Shown here piece after piece: positions 16,939 through 25,522 of a stretch of 64,000 nt of DNA (positions are counted from its first letter, which is position 1; each line of letters starts with the position of its first letter). A program made the translations under genes and the position numbers. The stretch comes from Flavobacterium taihuense (GTDB lineage: Bacteria > Bacteroidota > Bacteroidia > Flavobacteriales > Flavobacteriaceae): NCBI RefSeq assembly GCF_019351435.1, contig NZ_JAHWYN010000008.1:45437-109436 (forward strand), given 5' to 3'. The notes under the pieces were generated by a model. It worked only from the letters and a program-made list of their open reading frames with translations. It was not told the origin of the DNA and made no database searches.

Positions 16939-17247
16939 TTATTTTAAGAAAGTGACAAAGAGTTTTTTTGCCAAAAGCCAATTATCTTTGTTTATACAAT
17001 ATTTAACTGTAGGAGGTGTAATATCCCCTTGAATAAGACCAGCGTCTTTCAATTCATTCAAATGTTGGGACAAAGTAGATTTTGCAATAGGCAATTCTTC
17101 GGCCATATCGCCATGATAACAACAAGACTGAGCGTCTAATAATTCTAAAATAGCAATCCGAACGGGATGTCCCAAAGCTTTGGCAAAACGAGCCAATTGT
17201 TTCTGATCAACTGTAAAATAGTCTTCTTTTGTATTTTTTTTCATCAA
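16939..17247 (-). CDS. arsR: ArsR/SmtB-family winged-helix repressor
   Basis: A 102-residue dimeric repressor expected to leave DNA when it binds a metalloid or other thiophile. The winged-helix core is LARFAKALGHPVRIAILELLD (residues 18-38, split here by the recognition of helix 1-2), followed by the recognition helix in IAKSTLSQHLNELKDAGLI. Adjacent cysteines Cys42 and Cys43 in QSCCYHGDM lie in the region where ArsR proteins place their arsenic ligands, although the classical ELCVCDL form is absent. It heads the minus-strand operon. Inverted repeats before it (17265-17284) and before the next gene (16878-16893) are likely its own operators. Confidence 0.88.
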   Translation of the reverse strand: MMKKNTKEDYFTVDQKQLARFAKALGHPVRIAILELLDAQSCCYHGDMAEELPIAKSTLSQHLNELKDAGLIQGDITPPTVKYCINKDNWLLAKKLFVTFLK

Positions 17248-17264
17248 TTAATTTTACAATTATC

Positions 17265-17284
17265 TATTCGCAAACATACGAATA
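17265..17284 (-). promoter_or_regulatory. ArsR operator wrapped around the arsR -7 box
   Basis: TATTCG (17265-17270) and CGAATA (17279-17284) flank eight bases that on the minus strand read TATGTTTG, a perfect TAnnTTTG -7 box. A repressor bound here would cover the promoter. The start codon of arsR is 17 bases downstream. Confidence 0.6.
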
Positions 17285-17328
17285 AAATAAAAGTAAAAAC
17301 ATTTGAATTATACAAATTAATATTCTTT

Positions 17329-18231
17329 CTATTGCCATTCAATCAATGAAACCCCAACACCCACAGTAGTTTGATTGTGATTATAATCAATCAATGAACT
17401 TCCATAACCGTGTGAAACTTGCAAATAACCTCTAAGATTTCCTTTTATGGGATATGCCCAAGAAAAAGTGGAACTTCCTCTCATGTTTCCTTGCAAATTA
17501 AAATTATGACTTCCTATAAAAGTATAAACACTCTTGTTTTTAGAATAAATAACATTCACATCAGCGTTGCCTATGTAGCTAGAAATATCAGGATTATCTC
17601 CTTTGGATTCTGGAATAACATACCAAGGTCTTATGTAAATATTCCAATTTTTCCGTTCGAAACCTGTCATCAAAATAACTCTGTTCCAACTTCTGGTATT
17701 GGGATAACTTTTTCCGTTAGATTCGTGATTGAATGAAACCCCAACCATCCTAGTTTTAAATCCCAAAACCTTAAATTTAACTGGAAAATTAAGAATCACT
17801 TCGGGTTCGTAATTAATTTCCCTAAACGGACGGGATAATTCTGTATTATAAATCTGCCAATGTGAAATTTGGGTATAAGCAACCCACAAATCGGCATGCC
17901 CCCATAAAAAACCTTGAAGAATTTTTGTCTTAAAACTCAATTGAAATTTCATCTCCACAACATCATAATCAACCTTAGCTGGCGGAATATATTCTGGTGA
18001 AGTATTTCCTGAATGGGGTTGCTCATTTGGATTACTGGTCCATACGAAAGGCAAAACATAAATAGCTTTGTAAGGAGTAACCAAGAAAGTTCCTCTCGCC
18101 GCAGTTGAGTCTAATTCCCAACGGGCAACCATGGTTTTGAGTTCTACTTTATCATTAAATAAAGCTTGAACTTGAGCATTTGATAAAAAAACAGAAAAGA
18201 AAAATAAAATGAATAATAATGTTTTTTGCAC
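17329..18231 (-). CDS. pldA: Outer-membrane phospholipase A (PldA/OMPLA)
   Basis: A 300-residue outer-membrane beta-barrel enzyme that hydrolyses phospholipids misplaced in the outer leaflet. A signal peptide ends near residue 19 (LSNAQ). The catalytic motif NHESNGKS (about residues 169-176) holds the histidine and serine of the family triad, and alternating beta-strands with aromatic girdles run to the C-terminal strand ending GVSLIEW. The start codon is GTG at 18231; no in-frame ATG lies near the signal peptide, and a perfect -7 box (TAACTTTG, minus strand 18255-18248) sits about 17 bases upstream. It is not part of the ars-like operon: its stop is 82 bases from arsR and it has its own promoter. 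Confidence 0.85.
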   Translation of the reverse strand: MQKTLLFILFFFSVFLSNAQVQALFNDKVELKTMVARWELDSTAARGTFLVTPYKAIYVLPFVWTSNPNEQPHSGNTSPEYIPPAKVDYDVVEMKFQLSFKTKILQGFLWGHADLWVAYTQISHWQIYNTELSRPFREINYEPEVILNFPVKFKVLGFKTRMVGVSFNHESNGKSYPNTRSWNRVILMTGFERKNWNIYIRPWYVIPESKGDNPDISSYIGNADVNVIYSKNKSVYTFIGSHNFNLQGNMRGSSTFSWAYPIKGNLRGYLQVSHGYGSSLIDYNHNQTTVGVGVSLIEWQ

Positions 18232-18557
18232 AGCTTTAAATTTTATCCAAAGTTAGATTTCGGATAAACACTCGCTGTTATACATTTCGTTTTAAAAATT
18301 ATATAATTCACGTTTTAATTTAAGTTTTTTTAAATTTTGCAAAAAACAATTAAGAATAATTTAAAATTCAGGACACAACCAAGTTCTTTTTATTAAAAAA
18401 TCCCGTTCAGCTTTTATAATAAATATTCCTAAAACGATATCGTTCAAGAAACTGATAAATAATGCATTACATCCAAAACATATAACCTTTAAAAAGCCTT
18501 TTTTACAAACAAATTATTTAAATTTGTTAGGTATCAAACTTTAAAAAGCAACATAAT
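18232..18557. other. Divergent intergenic region, pldA / phosphorylase homologue
   Basis: It holds -7 boxes for both directions: TAACTTTG for pldA (minus strand, 18255-18248) and TAAATTTG for the plus-strand gene (18519-18526, 32 bases before its ATG). Neither has a clear TTG at the right distance. The rest is AT-rich with no reading frame or repeat that I can see. Confidence 0.4.
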
Positions 18558-20222
18558 ATGAGCAAGATTTTACCTGAAAAATACAGACATCCCTATACAT
18601 TTGACAAAAAATATAAAAAATCAGCCGTCTATTTCTCCATGGAATTTGCGATTGATCAATGCCTAAAAATTTACTCCGGGGGATTAGGTTTTCTGGCGGG
18701 ATCACATATGCGTTCGGCATACGATTTGAAACAAAATTTAATCGGAATTGGCATTTTATGGAAAAAAGGATATTATGACCAATACCTGAAAGAGGATCTT
18801 TCGATGGGTTCTCTTTTTAGAGAAAAGAATTACAGCTTCCTTGAAGATACCAACATACGATTCACCATAAAAATAAACAATCATGATGTCTGGATTAAGG
18901 CTTATTTCCTGAAACCGGAAATCTTTGGAACAGTACCTATGTTTTTTCTTTCGACAGACTTACCCGAAAATGATTATCTGGCCAAATCAACAACATTCAG
19001 GCTATACGATTCAGATCCGAGTGCCAAAATAGCCCAAACGATGGTATTGGGATTAGGCGGAGCCAAACTTTTGGACGCTTTGGACTACGAACCAGATATT
19101 TATCATTTAAATGAAGCACATGCTGTTTCCTCCGTTTTTCATTTGTACAACAAATACAAAAGTGTGGAGAAAATCAAAGAAAAAATGGTTTTTACTACAC
19201 ACACTCCTGAAGAAGCCGGAAACGAAAAACACGATATTTATTTACTTGAAAATTTAAGTTTTTTTGATGGCATACCACTAGAAACGGTCAGAGAAATAAC
19301 AGGTATTCAGGATAACACTTTCAACCATTCGCTCGTGGCATTGCGATTGAGTCATAAAGCAAATGGAGTGTCCAAATTACACGGAGAAGTTTCTAGGGAA
19401 ATGTGGAAAGATTTCGCAGGAATTTGCCCAATAACACATATTACCAATGCCCAAAACAAAAAATACTGGGTCGATCCATGGCTAGATGATGCTCATGCAA
19501 GCAAAGACCGAGAAGAGTTAATAAATAGAAAAAAGAGACTTAAAACCAAGCTATTTGAAGTTGTAGCCGACCAAACAGGAAAAATATTTGACCCTGAAGT
19601 TCTTACTATTGTATGGGCAAGACGATTTGCTGATTACAAAAGACCTGATTTAATCACTAGAAATATTGAAAAATTCAGAAGTCTAATGACAGACACCAAA
19701 AGACCAATTCAAATTATTTTTGCAGGAAAACCATACCCTACTGATTATGGAGCCATTCACAATTTTGATAATCTTTCACACATCAGCAAGGAATTCAAAA
19801 ATATGGCGGTACTTATAGGTCATGAATTAAAATTATCCCGTCAATTAAAAAAAGGGTCCGATGTTTGGTTAAACAATCCAAGGGTAACGCGCGAAGCTTC
19901 TGGAACATCTGGGGTGACTGCTGCCATGAATGGCTCTATTAATTTTTCGACCAATGACGGATGGGTACGAGAATTCAAAGATTTAAATGAAACCCAAAAT
20001 TCGTTTGTGTTACCAATTGTCGATCACAATATTCCAACATATCAGCAAGACCAAATGGACTTAGATAATTTGTATCGAATGCTGGAAGAGGAAATATTAC
20101 CTCTGTATTATGACACTCCCGAAGATTGGTGGGATTTAGTAGAAACCAGTATGAAACAAATTGTACCATTTTTTGATTCTGCCCGAATGGTCGATGAATA
20201 CTATACAAAAATGTATAACTAA
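18558..20222 (+). CDS. Short alpha-glucan phosphorylase homologue lacking the PLP lysine
   Basis: A 554-residue cytoplasmic protein of the glycogen/alpha-glucan phosphorylase (GT35) family. Recognisable segments are VYFSMEFAIDQ, YSGGLGFLAGSH, FTTHTPEEAGNEKHD, WARRFADYKRPDL and FAGKPYPTDYG. Two family residues differ. The usual AGDH is AGSH. More importantly, the cofactor motif SGTSxMKxxLNG reads EASGTSGVTAAMNG, so the lysine that binds PLP is threonine. Phosphorolysis depends on PLP, so either the activity has changed or this branch works differently. It is also shorter than classical GlgP (over 800 residues). It forms its own unit with a terminator at 20255-20290, and no other glycogen gene is nearby. 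Confidence 0.78.
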   Translation: MSKILPEKYRHPYTFDKKYKKSAVYFSMEFAIDQCLKIYSGGLGFLAGSHMRSAYDLKQNLIGIGILWKKGYYDQYLKEDLSMGSLFREKNYSFLEDTNIRFTIKINNHDVWIKAYFLKPEIFGTVPMFFLSTDLPENDYLAKSTTFRLYDSDPSAKIAQTMVLGLGGAKLLDALDYEPDIYHLNEAHAVSSVFHLYNKYKSVEKIKEKMVFTTHTPEEAGNEKHDIYLLENLSFFDGIPLETVREITGIQDNTFNHSLVALRLSHKANGVSKLHGEVSREMWKDFAGICPITHITNAQNKKYWVDPWLDDAHASKDREELINRKKRLKTKLFEVVADQTGKIFDPEVLTIVWARRFADYKRPDLITRNIEKFRSLMTDTKRPIQIIFAGKPYPTDYGAIHNFDNLSHISKEFKNMAVLIGHELKLSRQLKKGSDVWLNNPRVTREASGTSGVTAAMNGSINFSTNDGWVREFKDLNETQNSFVLPIVDHNIPTYQQDQMDLDNLYRMLEEEILPLYYDTPEDWWDLVETSMKQIVPFFDSARMVDEYYTKMYN

Positions 20223-20254
20223 ATCCATACTTTTGGAATTAAAGAGAAATACTG

Positions 20255-20290
20255 AACCTCGTTATCTGGAAAAATAGCGAGGTTTTTATT
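20255..20290 (+). terminator. Terminator after the phosphorylase homologue
   Basis: Arms AACCTCG (20255-20261) and CGAGGTT (20278-20284) with partial pairing inside, followed by TTTTATTTTTAT. Confidence 0.6.
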
Positions 20291-20407
20291 TTTATATGAT
20301 TTTAAAGAACATTAAATTGCTAAAAATTTAAAATTATTCATATAAATTAAAAAAATTCAATCGTTTTCGTAAATTAGCACTCGTTACAAAAAATATATTT
20401 TACACCT

Positions 20408-22036
20408 ATGGATTTAAACTTCAATAAAAACGAAGATCACAATAAACTTTTACTGTCTGAATTGAGACAAAAATTCGCCAAAGTCAAGCTTGGAGGCGGT
20501 GAAAAAAGAATCGAAAAACTTCATGCAGAAGGCAAAATGACCGCTCGGGAACGTATTGACTATCTGTTGGACGAGAATGCAAAATCTATTGAGATTGGTG
20601 CTTTTGCAGGCAAAAAAATGTACACTGAGCATGGCGGATGCCCATCAGGAGGCGTAATTGTAAAAATAGGATACATTAAAGGAAAACAATGCATCGTCGT
20701 GGCTAATGATGCTACTGTAAAAGCGGGCGCCTGGTTTCCTATTACCGCAAAGAAAAACCTAAGAGCGCAGGAAATCGCGATGGAAAATCGTTTACCAATC
20801 ATCTATTTGGTTGATAGTGCTGGTGTTTATTTGCCATTGCAAGACGAAATTTTCCCAGACAAGGAACATTTTGGACGCATTTTTAGAAACAACGCTATAA
20901 TGAGCAGCATGGGAATTACTCAAATTGCAGCGGTAATGGGCAGTTGTGTTGCAGGTGGTGCCTACCTTCCCATTATGAGTGACGAAGCTCTGATTGTAGA
21001 TAAAACGGGAAGTATTTTCTTGGCGGGAAGTTATTTGGTCAAAGCGGCCATAGGTGAAAGCATCGATAATGAAACTTTGGGCGGAGCAACTACACATTGT
21101 GAGATTTCGGGAGTAACAGATTACAAGGCAAAAGACGACAAAGATGCATTGGACAAAATAAAAAATATTGTTGATAAAATCGGTGATTTTGACAAAGCAG
21201 GATACAATCGCATAAAATCTGAGAAACCAGCTTTGAACGAAAAAGATATCTATGGTATTTTGCCAAAAGCCAGAAACGAACAATACGACATGATGGAGAT
21301 CATCAATCGATTGGTTGACAATTCAGAGTTTGAAGCTTACAAAGACGGTTACGGTCAATCACTTATTACCGGTTATGCCAGAATTGACGGTTGGGCCGTG
21401 GGAATAGTTGCCAATCAAAGAAAAGTAGTCAAAACAACCAAAGGCGAAATGCAATTTGGCGGTGTTATTTATTCTGATTCAGCAGACAAAGCGACTCGTT
21501 TTATAGCCAATTGCAACCAAAAGAAAATCCCTTTGGTTTTCGTTCAGGATGTAACTGGTTTTATGGTCGGCTCCAAATCCGAACATGGCGGCATCATCAA
21601 AGACGGTGCAAAGATGGTGAATGCCGTTTCCAATTCGGTAGTACCAAAATTCACTGTCGTAGTAGGAAACTCTTATGGAGCTGGAAACTATGCCATGTGC
21701 GGTAAAGCATTTGACCCAAGATTAATTTTTGCTTGGCCAAGTGCCGAACTCGCCGTTATGGGAGGCACACAAGCCGCAAAAGTATTGGCACAAATTGAAG
21801 CTTCTTCTTTAAAGGGAAAGGGAGAAATTGTAGATGAAGCTAAAGAAGCCGAATTATTTGCCAAAATAAAAGCCCGTTATGACGAGCAAGTTTCTCCTTA
21901 TTATGCGGCCGCGCATTTGTGGACAGATGCCATTATTGACCCGCTGGAAACAAGAACTTGGATTTCTATGGGTATCGAAGCAGCCAATCACTCCCCTATT
22001 GAAAAGAAATTCAATCTAGGTGTGATTCAGGTATAA
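20408..22036 (+). CDS. Acyl-CoA carboxylase beta (carboxyltransferase) subunit, methylcrotonyl-CoA type
   Basis: A 542-residue carboxyltransferase that moves the carboxyl group from biotin to an acyl-CoA. The N-terminal half has KMTARERIDYLLDENA and the oxyanion-hole region CVAGGAYLPIMSDEA. The C-terminal half has DVTGFMVGSKSEHGGIIKDGAKM and NSYGAGNYAMCGKAFDPR. The phrase GVYLPLQDEIFPDKEHFGRIF matches methylcrotonyl-CoA carboxylases (leucine breakdown) better than propionyl-CoA carboxylases, which have a different segment there. The biotin carboxylase and carrier partner is not adjacent. The -7-like TAAATTAG at 20370-20377 resembles the gcvT promoter box. Confidence 0.85.
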   Translation: MDLNFNKNEDHNKLLLSELRQKFAKVKLGGGEKRIEKLHAEGKMTARERIDYLLDENAKSIEIGAFAGKKMYTEHGGCPSGGVIVKIGYIKGKQCIVVANDATVKAGAWFPITAKKNLRAQEIAMENRLPIIYLVDSAGVYLPLQDEIFPDKEHFGRIFRNNAIMSSMGITQIAAVMGSCVAGGAYLPIMSDEALIVDKTGSIFLAGSYLVKAAIGESIDNETLGGATTHCEISGVTDYKAKDDKDALDKIKNIVDKIGDFDKAGYNRIKSEKPALNEKDIYGILPKARNEQYDMMEIINRLVDNSEFEAYKDGYGQSLITGYARIDGWAVGIVANQRKVVKTTKGEMQFGGVIYSDSADKATRFIANCNQKKIPLVFVQDVTGFMVGSKSEHGGIIKDGAKMVNAVSNSVVPKFTVVVGNSYGAGNYAMCGKAFDPRLIFAWPSAELAVMGGTQAAKVLAQIEASSLKGKGEIVDEAKEAELFAKIKARYDEQVSPYYAAAHLWTDAIIDPLETRTWISMGIEAANHSPIEKKFNLGVIQV

Positions 22037-22064
22037 AAAACATCCCAACATTAAAACAATCTCA

Positions 22065-22098
22065 AAAGCACTCTTTTTAATTAGGAGTGTTTTTTTTT
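22065..22098 (+). terminator. Terminator after the carboxyltransferase gene
   Basis: CACTC (22070-22074) faces GAGTG (22085-22089), extended by A/T pairing and followed by a long T-run. Confidence 0.6.
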
Positions 22099-22218
22099 AT
22101 ATATAAAATTCAAAAAAAATAACTTAACATCTATATTAAATACATATTAAAAATATTATATTTATACGAAATAAATTATTTAATTTCAAAAAAACAACAA
22201 TCTTACTTTTATAAATTA

Positions 22219-23823
22219 ATGAAAAAATACATTTCACTTGCTGTAATCAGTTTACTATTCATTCAATGTACATCCACCAAATACCATAATGAGCACATTA
22301 ACGACTTGATTACAGAAAAAGACCTAAAAAGCGATGTGGATTTCACCTATAATAAACTGCAACGATTACAACCCAAATTGTATTGGTACATTTCCAAAAA
22401 AGAACTTGATTACAAATTTGACAGTTTGAAAACTACTATCACAAAACCGATGAGTAGTTTTGAATTTTATAAAAAAATAACTCCTGTAATTACTTCAATT
22501 CGTCAAGGCCATTTGAGTGTATCTCCGTCATTTAAAATTTTGAGCAAAACAGAAAAAAAGGCACTTAAAGACAAAGGAATTGGTCCATTCTCCCAATTTG
22601 ATTTTCAAGTAGTAAATGATAAATTGTATGTTACAAAAAACAAATCAGACAACAAGTCGATTCTTCCAGGTGCTGAAGTTGTTAGTATAAACAACAAAAA
22701 AGTAAGTGACCTAATTCACGATTACAATTCATTATTCACATCAGATGGACATAATAAGACCTTTAAACAAAAAAGAATGTCTTTTATGTTACCTACATTT
22801 TATACCAATGAAAATGGAGTTCAAGATAGCATACAGTATTCTTTCAAACAAAATGATTCTTTAAAAGCAATATGCATCAACAGAAAAAAAATAGTCCCTT
22901 CAAAAACAAAAAGAGAGGGTGAAAAAGAGACTGTAGTAAAACTTGACTCCAAACAAAAGAAAATAATAAAAAACAATAAAAGCGTATATGGTTATAATGA
23001 ACTTACAAAAACAAACAATAGAGAATTAAAGTTTATGGAGCCGGACAGCAGTATTGCTCTACTCAAAATCAAACATTTTAATTTGGGTAATTCATCCCGT
23101 TTTTATGAAGAAAGTTTCGGCAAATTACAACTAAATAAAACTAAAACACTAATTATTGATTTAAGAAATAATACGGGTGGCGAACTCAAGGAAATTGCAA
23201 ATTTATACCGCTATTTGTCTGATTCTACTTTTGTTTTCATAGAACCTTTTGAAGTAACATCCAAAACCAGTTTGATTAAAAAAACACCATTCAACAAAGC
23301 TCCGCTAGTGGCAAAAGTTTTAATGATGCCTTTGTATGCTCCTTTTTCTTATTTTTCTGTTCACAAAGCAGACAATGGCAATTATTATACATCAAACTCA
23401 CATTCTAAAATTAAACCAATAAGCAAGAATGCGTTTAAGGGTAAAATGTATGTAATGATTAACGGAAGTACATTTTCGGCAGCTAGTATACTATCATCCA
23501 ATTTAAAAGGTTCAAAAAGAGCCACTTTTGTAGGAGAAGAAACCGGAGGCGGGTACAATGGAACAGTAGCAGGAATAATGCCTGTTCTTAAATTACCTCA
23601 TTCCAAAATTAAGGTAACAATTGGATTGATGGTTGTTGCCCCATTTTATAAAACTAAAATTGAAGGCCGAGGTATTTTTCCTGATAAAGAAATTTTACCA
23701 ACACTTAATGATTATATAGGGGGAAAAGATCCTGAACTAAATTGGATTTTAGAAGACATCAAGAAAAATGCTGTCATTAACTCCGAAAATCAAAAAGTAA
23801 AAACAATCACCTTAAACCAATAG
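22219..23823 (+). CDS. S41 family peptidase, lipoprotein form
   Basis: A 534-residue probable lipoprotein: signal MKKYISLAVISLLFIQC with the lipobox cysteine at 17. The N-terminal region holds DLKSDVDFTYNKLQRLQPKLYWYIS, typical of a Bacteroidota S41 subgroup with a tricorn-like start. A PDZ-like segment is near 125-160 (GIGPFSQFDFQVVNDKLYVTK, split by the fold). The S41 core has LIIDLRNNTGGELKE (about 311-325) and the nucleophile motif GSTFSAASILSSNL (about 415-428) followed by GEETGGGYNG. A Lys-rich insertion lies around residues 230-255. Its substrate is unknown. Unlike the S41 enzyme at 3.5 kb it lacks the Prc-type N- and C-terminal extensions. Confidence 0.82.
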   Translation: MKKYISLAVISLLFIQCTSTKYHNEHINDLITEKDLKSDVDFTYNKLQRLQPKLYWYISKKELDYKFDSLKTTITKPMSSFEFYKKITPVITSIRQGHLSVSPSFKILSKTEKKALKDKGIGPFSQFDFQVVNDKLYVTKNKSDNKSILPGAEVVSINNKKVSDLIHDYNSLFTSDGHNKTFKQKRMSFMLPTFYTNENGVQDSIQYSFKQNDSLKAICINRKKIVPSKTKREGEKETVVKLDSKQKKIIKNNKSVYGYNELTKTNNRELKFMEPDSSIALLKIKHFNLGNSSRFYEESFGKLQLNKTKTLIIDLRNNTGGELKEIANLYRYLSDSTFVFIEPFEVTSKTSLIKKTPFNKAPLVAKVLMMPLYAPFSYFSVHKADNGNYYTSNSHSKIKPISKNAFKGKMYVMINGSTFSAASILSSNLKGSKRATFVGEETGGGYNGTVAGIMPVLKLPHSKIKVTIGLMVVAPFYKTKIEGRGIFPDKEILPTLNDYIGGKDPELNWILEDIKKNAVINSENQKVKTITLNQ

Positions 23824-23908
23824 TACCCTCAATAAAAATGACCAAATATTATTCATATATCGCTAATTATTAATACCTTAGTAGTAATAATTTAAATAAT
23901 ATGATATT

Positions 23909-24331
23909 ATGAACAATGTAAAAAGCTTAAATAAGTGGGCCAATGCGCATACTTATTTGCCAGTAGATGTTTTACGAATGGCTCTTGGTGTTTTTCTATT
24001 CATGAAAGGAGTTTATTTTGTTTCAAACATCCAATATTTGGTAGATTTAATATCCCCAATTGAAAAAATTGGAGGAGGAATGTTTTTGCTTCATTATATA
24101 GCTCCCGCACATTTGGTAGGTGGAATTTTAATCTTTTTTGGTTTATTGACGCGCTGGGCTATTATAGCACAATTACCTATTTTAATTTGCGCCATTATTA
24201 TTAATTTTATGGGATTTATGCACCACCAAAACTTACTTCTAGCACTATTATCTTTAGGTGTTTGTGTATTCTTTTTAATCTATGGTAGTGGAAAAAATTC
24301 AGCAGATTATTTTTTTAAAATGGAACAATAA
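23909..24331 (+). CDS. DoxX family membrane protein
   Basis: A 140-residue protein with four hydrophobic segments in the DoxX pattern: VLRMALGVFLFMKGVYFV, an amphipathic stretch, HLVGGILIFFGLLTRWA, IIAQLPILICAIIINF and LLSLGVCVFFLIYG. The central AHLVGGIL...GLLTRWA motif is characteristic. DoxX proteins are linked to respiration and redox homeostasis in a general way, with no specific reaction shown. It follows the S41 lipoprotein by 85 bases and ends before a strong bidirectional terminator. Confidence 0.8.
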   Translation: MNNVKSLNKWANAHTYLPVDVLRMALGVFLFMKGVYFVSNIQYLVDLISPIEKIGGGMFLLHYIAPAHLVGGILIFFGLLTRWAIIAQLPILICAIIINFMGFMHHQNLLLALLSLGVCVFFLIYGSGKNSADYFFKMEQ

Positions 24332-24371
24332 TTTTAAATTCTAAAAATTCTGATCTACCCTAAAACGAAAA

Positions 24372-24405
24372 CAAAAAAAGAGAGGAATCAACCTCTCTTT
24401 CTTTG
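24372..24405. terminator. Bidirectional terminator between DoxX and menE
   Basis: AAAGAGAGG (24377-24385) and CCTCTCTTT (24392-24400) form a 9-bp perfect stem with A-runs before and T-runs after. It serves the convergent DoxX (+) and menE (-) genes. Confidence 0.75.
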
Positions 24406-24430
24406 TTTTTACATTGTTTGGAAATAAATA

Positions 24431-25483
24431 TTAAGCTATCACTAACTTCTTGCTTTCTTCTCTCATTATTTTACCAGTAGCTGTTTCTTTGAATTTAGGA
24501 ATAAATACAATCTCTTTTGGTTTTTCATATTTATCCAAGACATCAAATACCGAATGATCAATATCCATTTTTTCGCCTTCTACATAAAGTACCACTTTTT
24601 CGCCTAAAGTATCATCTGGTGCCCCATTTACAAAATAGCGTCTTGGAATTAACGTTGACAATTTACTCTCAACCTGTTCTGGCATGATTTTTATACCTCC
24701 ACTATTGATTACATTATCAAAACGTCCTAACCAAACAAATTGAGTGTCAGAAATTAATTTCACAATATCATTAGTTACAATTTTTTCGTTACCAATATTT
24801 TTGGCTATAATTTCTAAACATTGATTTTCATTAACAGAAACAGTTACGTGAGGCAATGTAGTAAAAGCTTCTACTCCAACTTTCTTGGCGGCAATATGAG
24901 TGATTGTCTCTGTCATACCATACGTTTCATAAATCTCAATCGGCAGTTTAACCAATTCTTGTTCTAATGATTTATGAATTTTCACCCCTCCAATAATTAT
25001 TTTTTTGATATTGGTTAATTTTTTGATTGAATTTTTAGCCTGAAGAGGTACCATAGCTGCAAAATCATATTTTTCATCATTATGTTCTAGAGGGTTTGAA
25101 CTTGGCGCTACAAAGTCCATATCCAAACCTAAAATAAAAGAACGAACAAACATCATTTTACCAGCAACATAATTAGTTGGCAAACAATGCAATACCCTAT
25201 TACCAGGTTGCAATCCGAAAAAATCCCCCGTAGCAATAGCCGATTGAACCATCGCATCTTTTTCGACTCTTATTGTTTTTGGATCCCCTGTGGTTCCAGA
25301 AGTAAACATATCAATATATGATTTGTCATCAAACCAATCCAATAAAAAATCCCCAACTGATTGTTCGAAATCTTCTCCTTCTTTTATAAAACTATAGGCT
25401 ACTCTACATAAATCTTCTTTTGTTAAATGATAACCATTTAATTTAAAAAGGTTATGTACATTCTTGTATGTTACTGTACTCAT
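24431..25483 (-). CDS. menE: o-Succinylbenzoate-CoA ligase, short Bacteroidota form
   Basis: A 350-residue adenylate-forming enzyme for menaquinone synthesis. Core motifs are MFTSGTTGDPKTIRVEK (A3, the phosphate-binding loop, about 58-74), YETYGMTETITH (A5), WLGRFDNVINSGGIKIMPEQVE (A7-A8) and a C-terminal lysine in ATGKIMREE (A10). At 350 residues it is shorter than the usual 450-500 of acyl-CoA ligases because the N-terminal region is reduced, as in other Bacteroidota MenE proteins. The CPBP protease gene lies 39 bases upstream on the same strand. Other men genes are not in the window. Confidence 0.85.
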   Translation of the reverse strand: MSTVTYKNVHNLFKLNGYHLTKEDLCRVAYSFIKEGEDFEQSVGDFLLDWFDDKSYIDMFTSGTTGDPKTIRVEKDAMVQSAIATGDFFGLQPGNRVLHCLPTNYVAGKMMFVRSFILGLDMDFVAPSSNPLEHNDEKYDFAAMVPLQAKNSIKKLTNIKKIIIGGVKIHKSLEQELVKLPIEIYETYGMTETITHIAAKKVGVEAFTTLPHVTVSVNENQCLEIIAKNIGNEKIVTNDIVKLISDTQFVWLGRFDNVINSGGIKIMPEQVESKLSTLIPRRYFVNGAPDDTLGEKVVLYVEGEKMDIDHSVFDVLDKYEKPKEIVFIPKFKETATGKIMREESKKLVIA

Positions 25484-25522
25484 GATAATTATATTGATTG
25501 TTTTTTGATTTATTTTTAGCCT

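Noticed and set aside
20792..21283. A 163-residue minus-strand frame inside the acyl-CoA carboxylase gene
   Set aside because: It lies wholly within a strongly conserved gene on the other strand, and its composition (Cys- and His-rich, no domain) is typical of a shadow frame.
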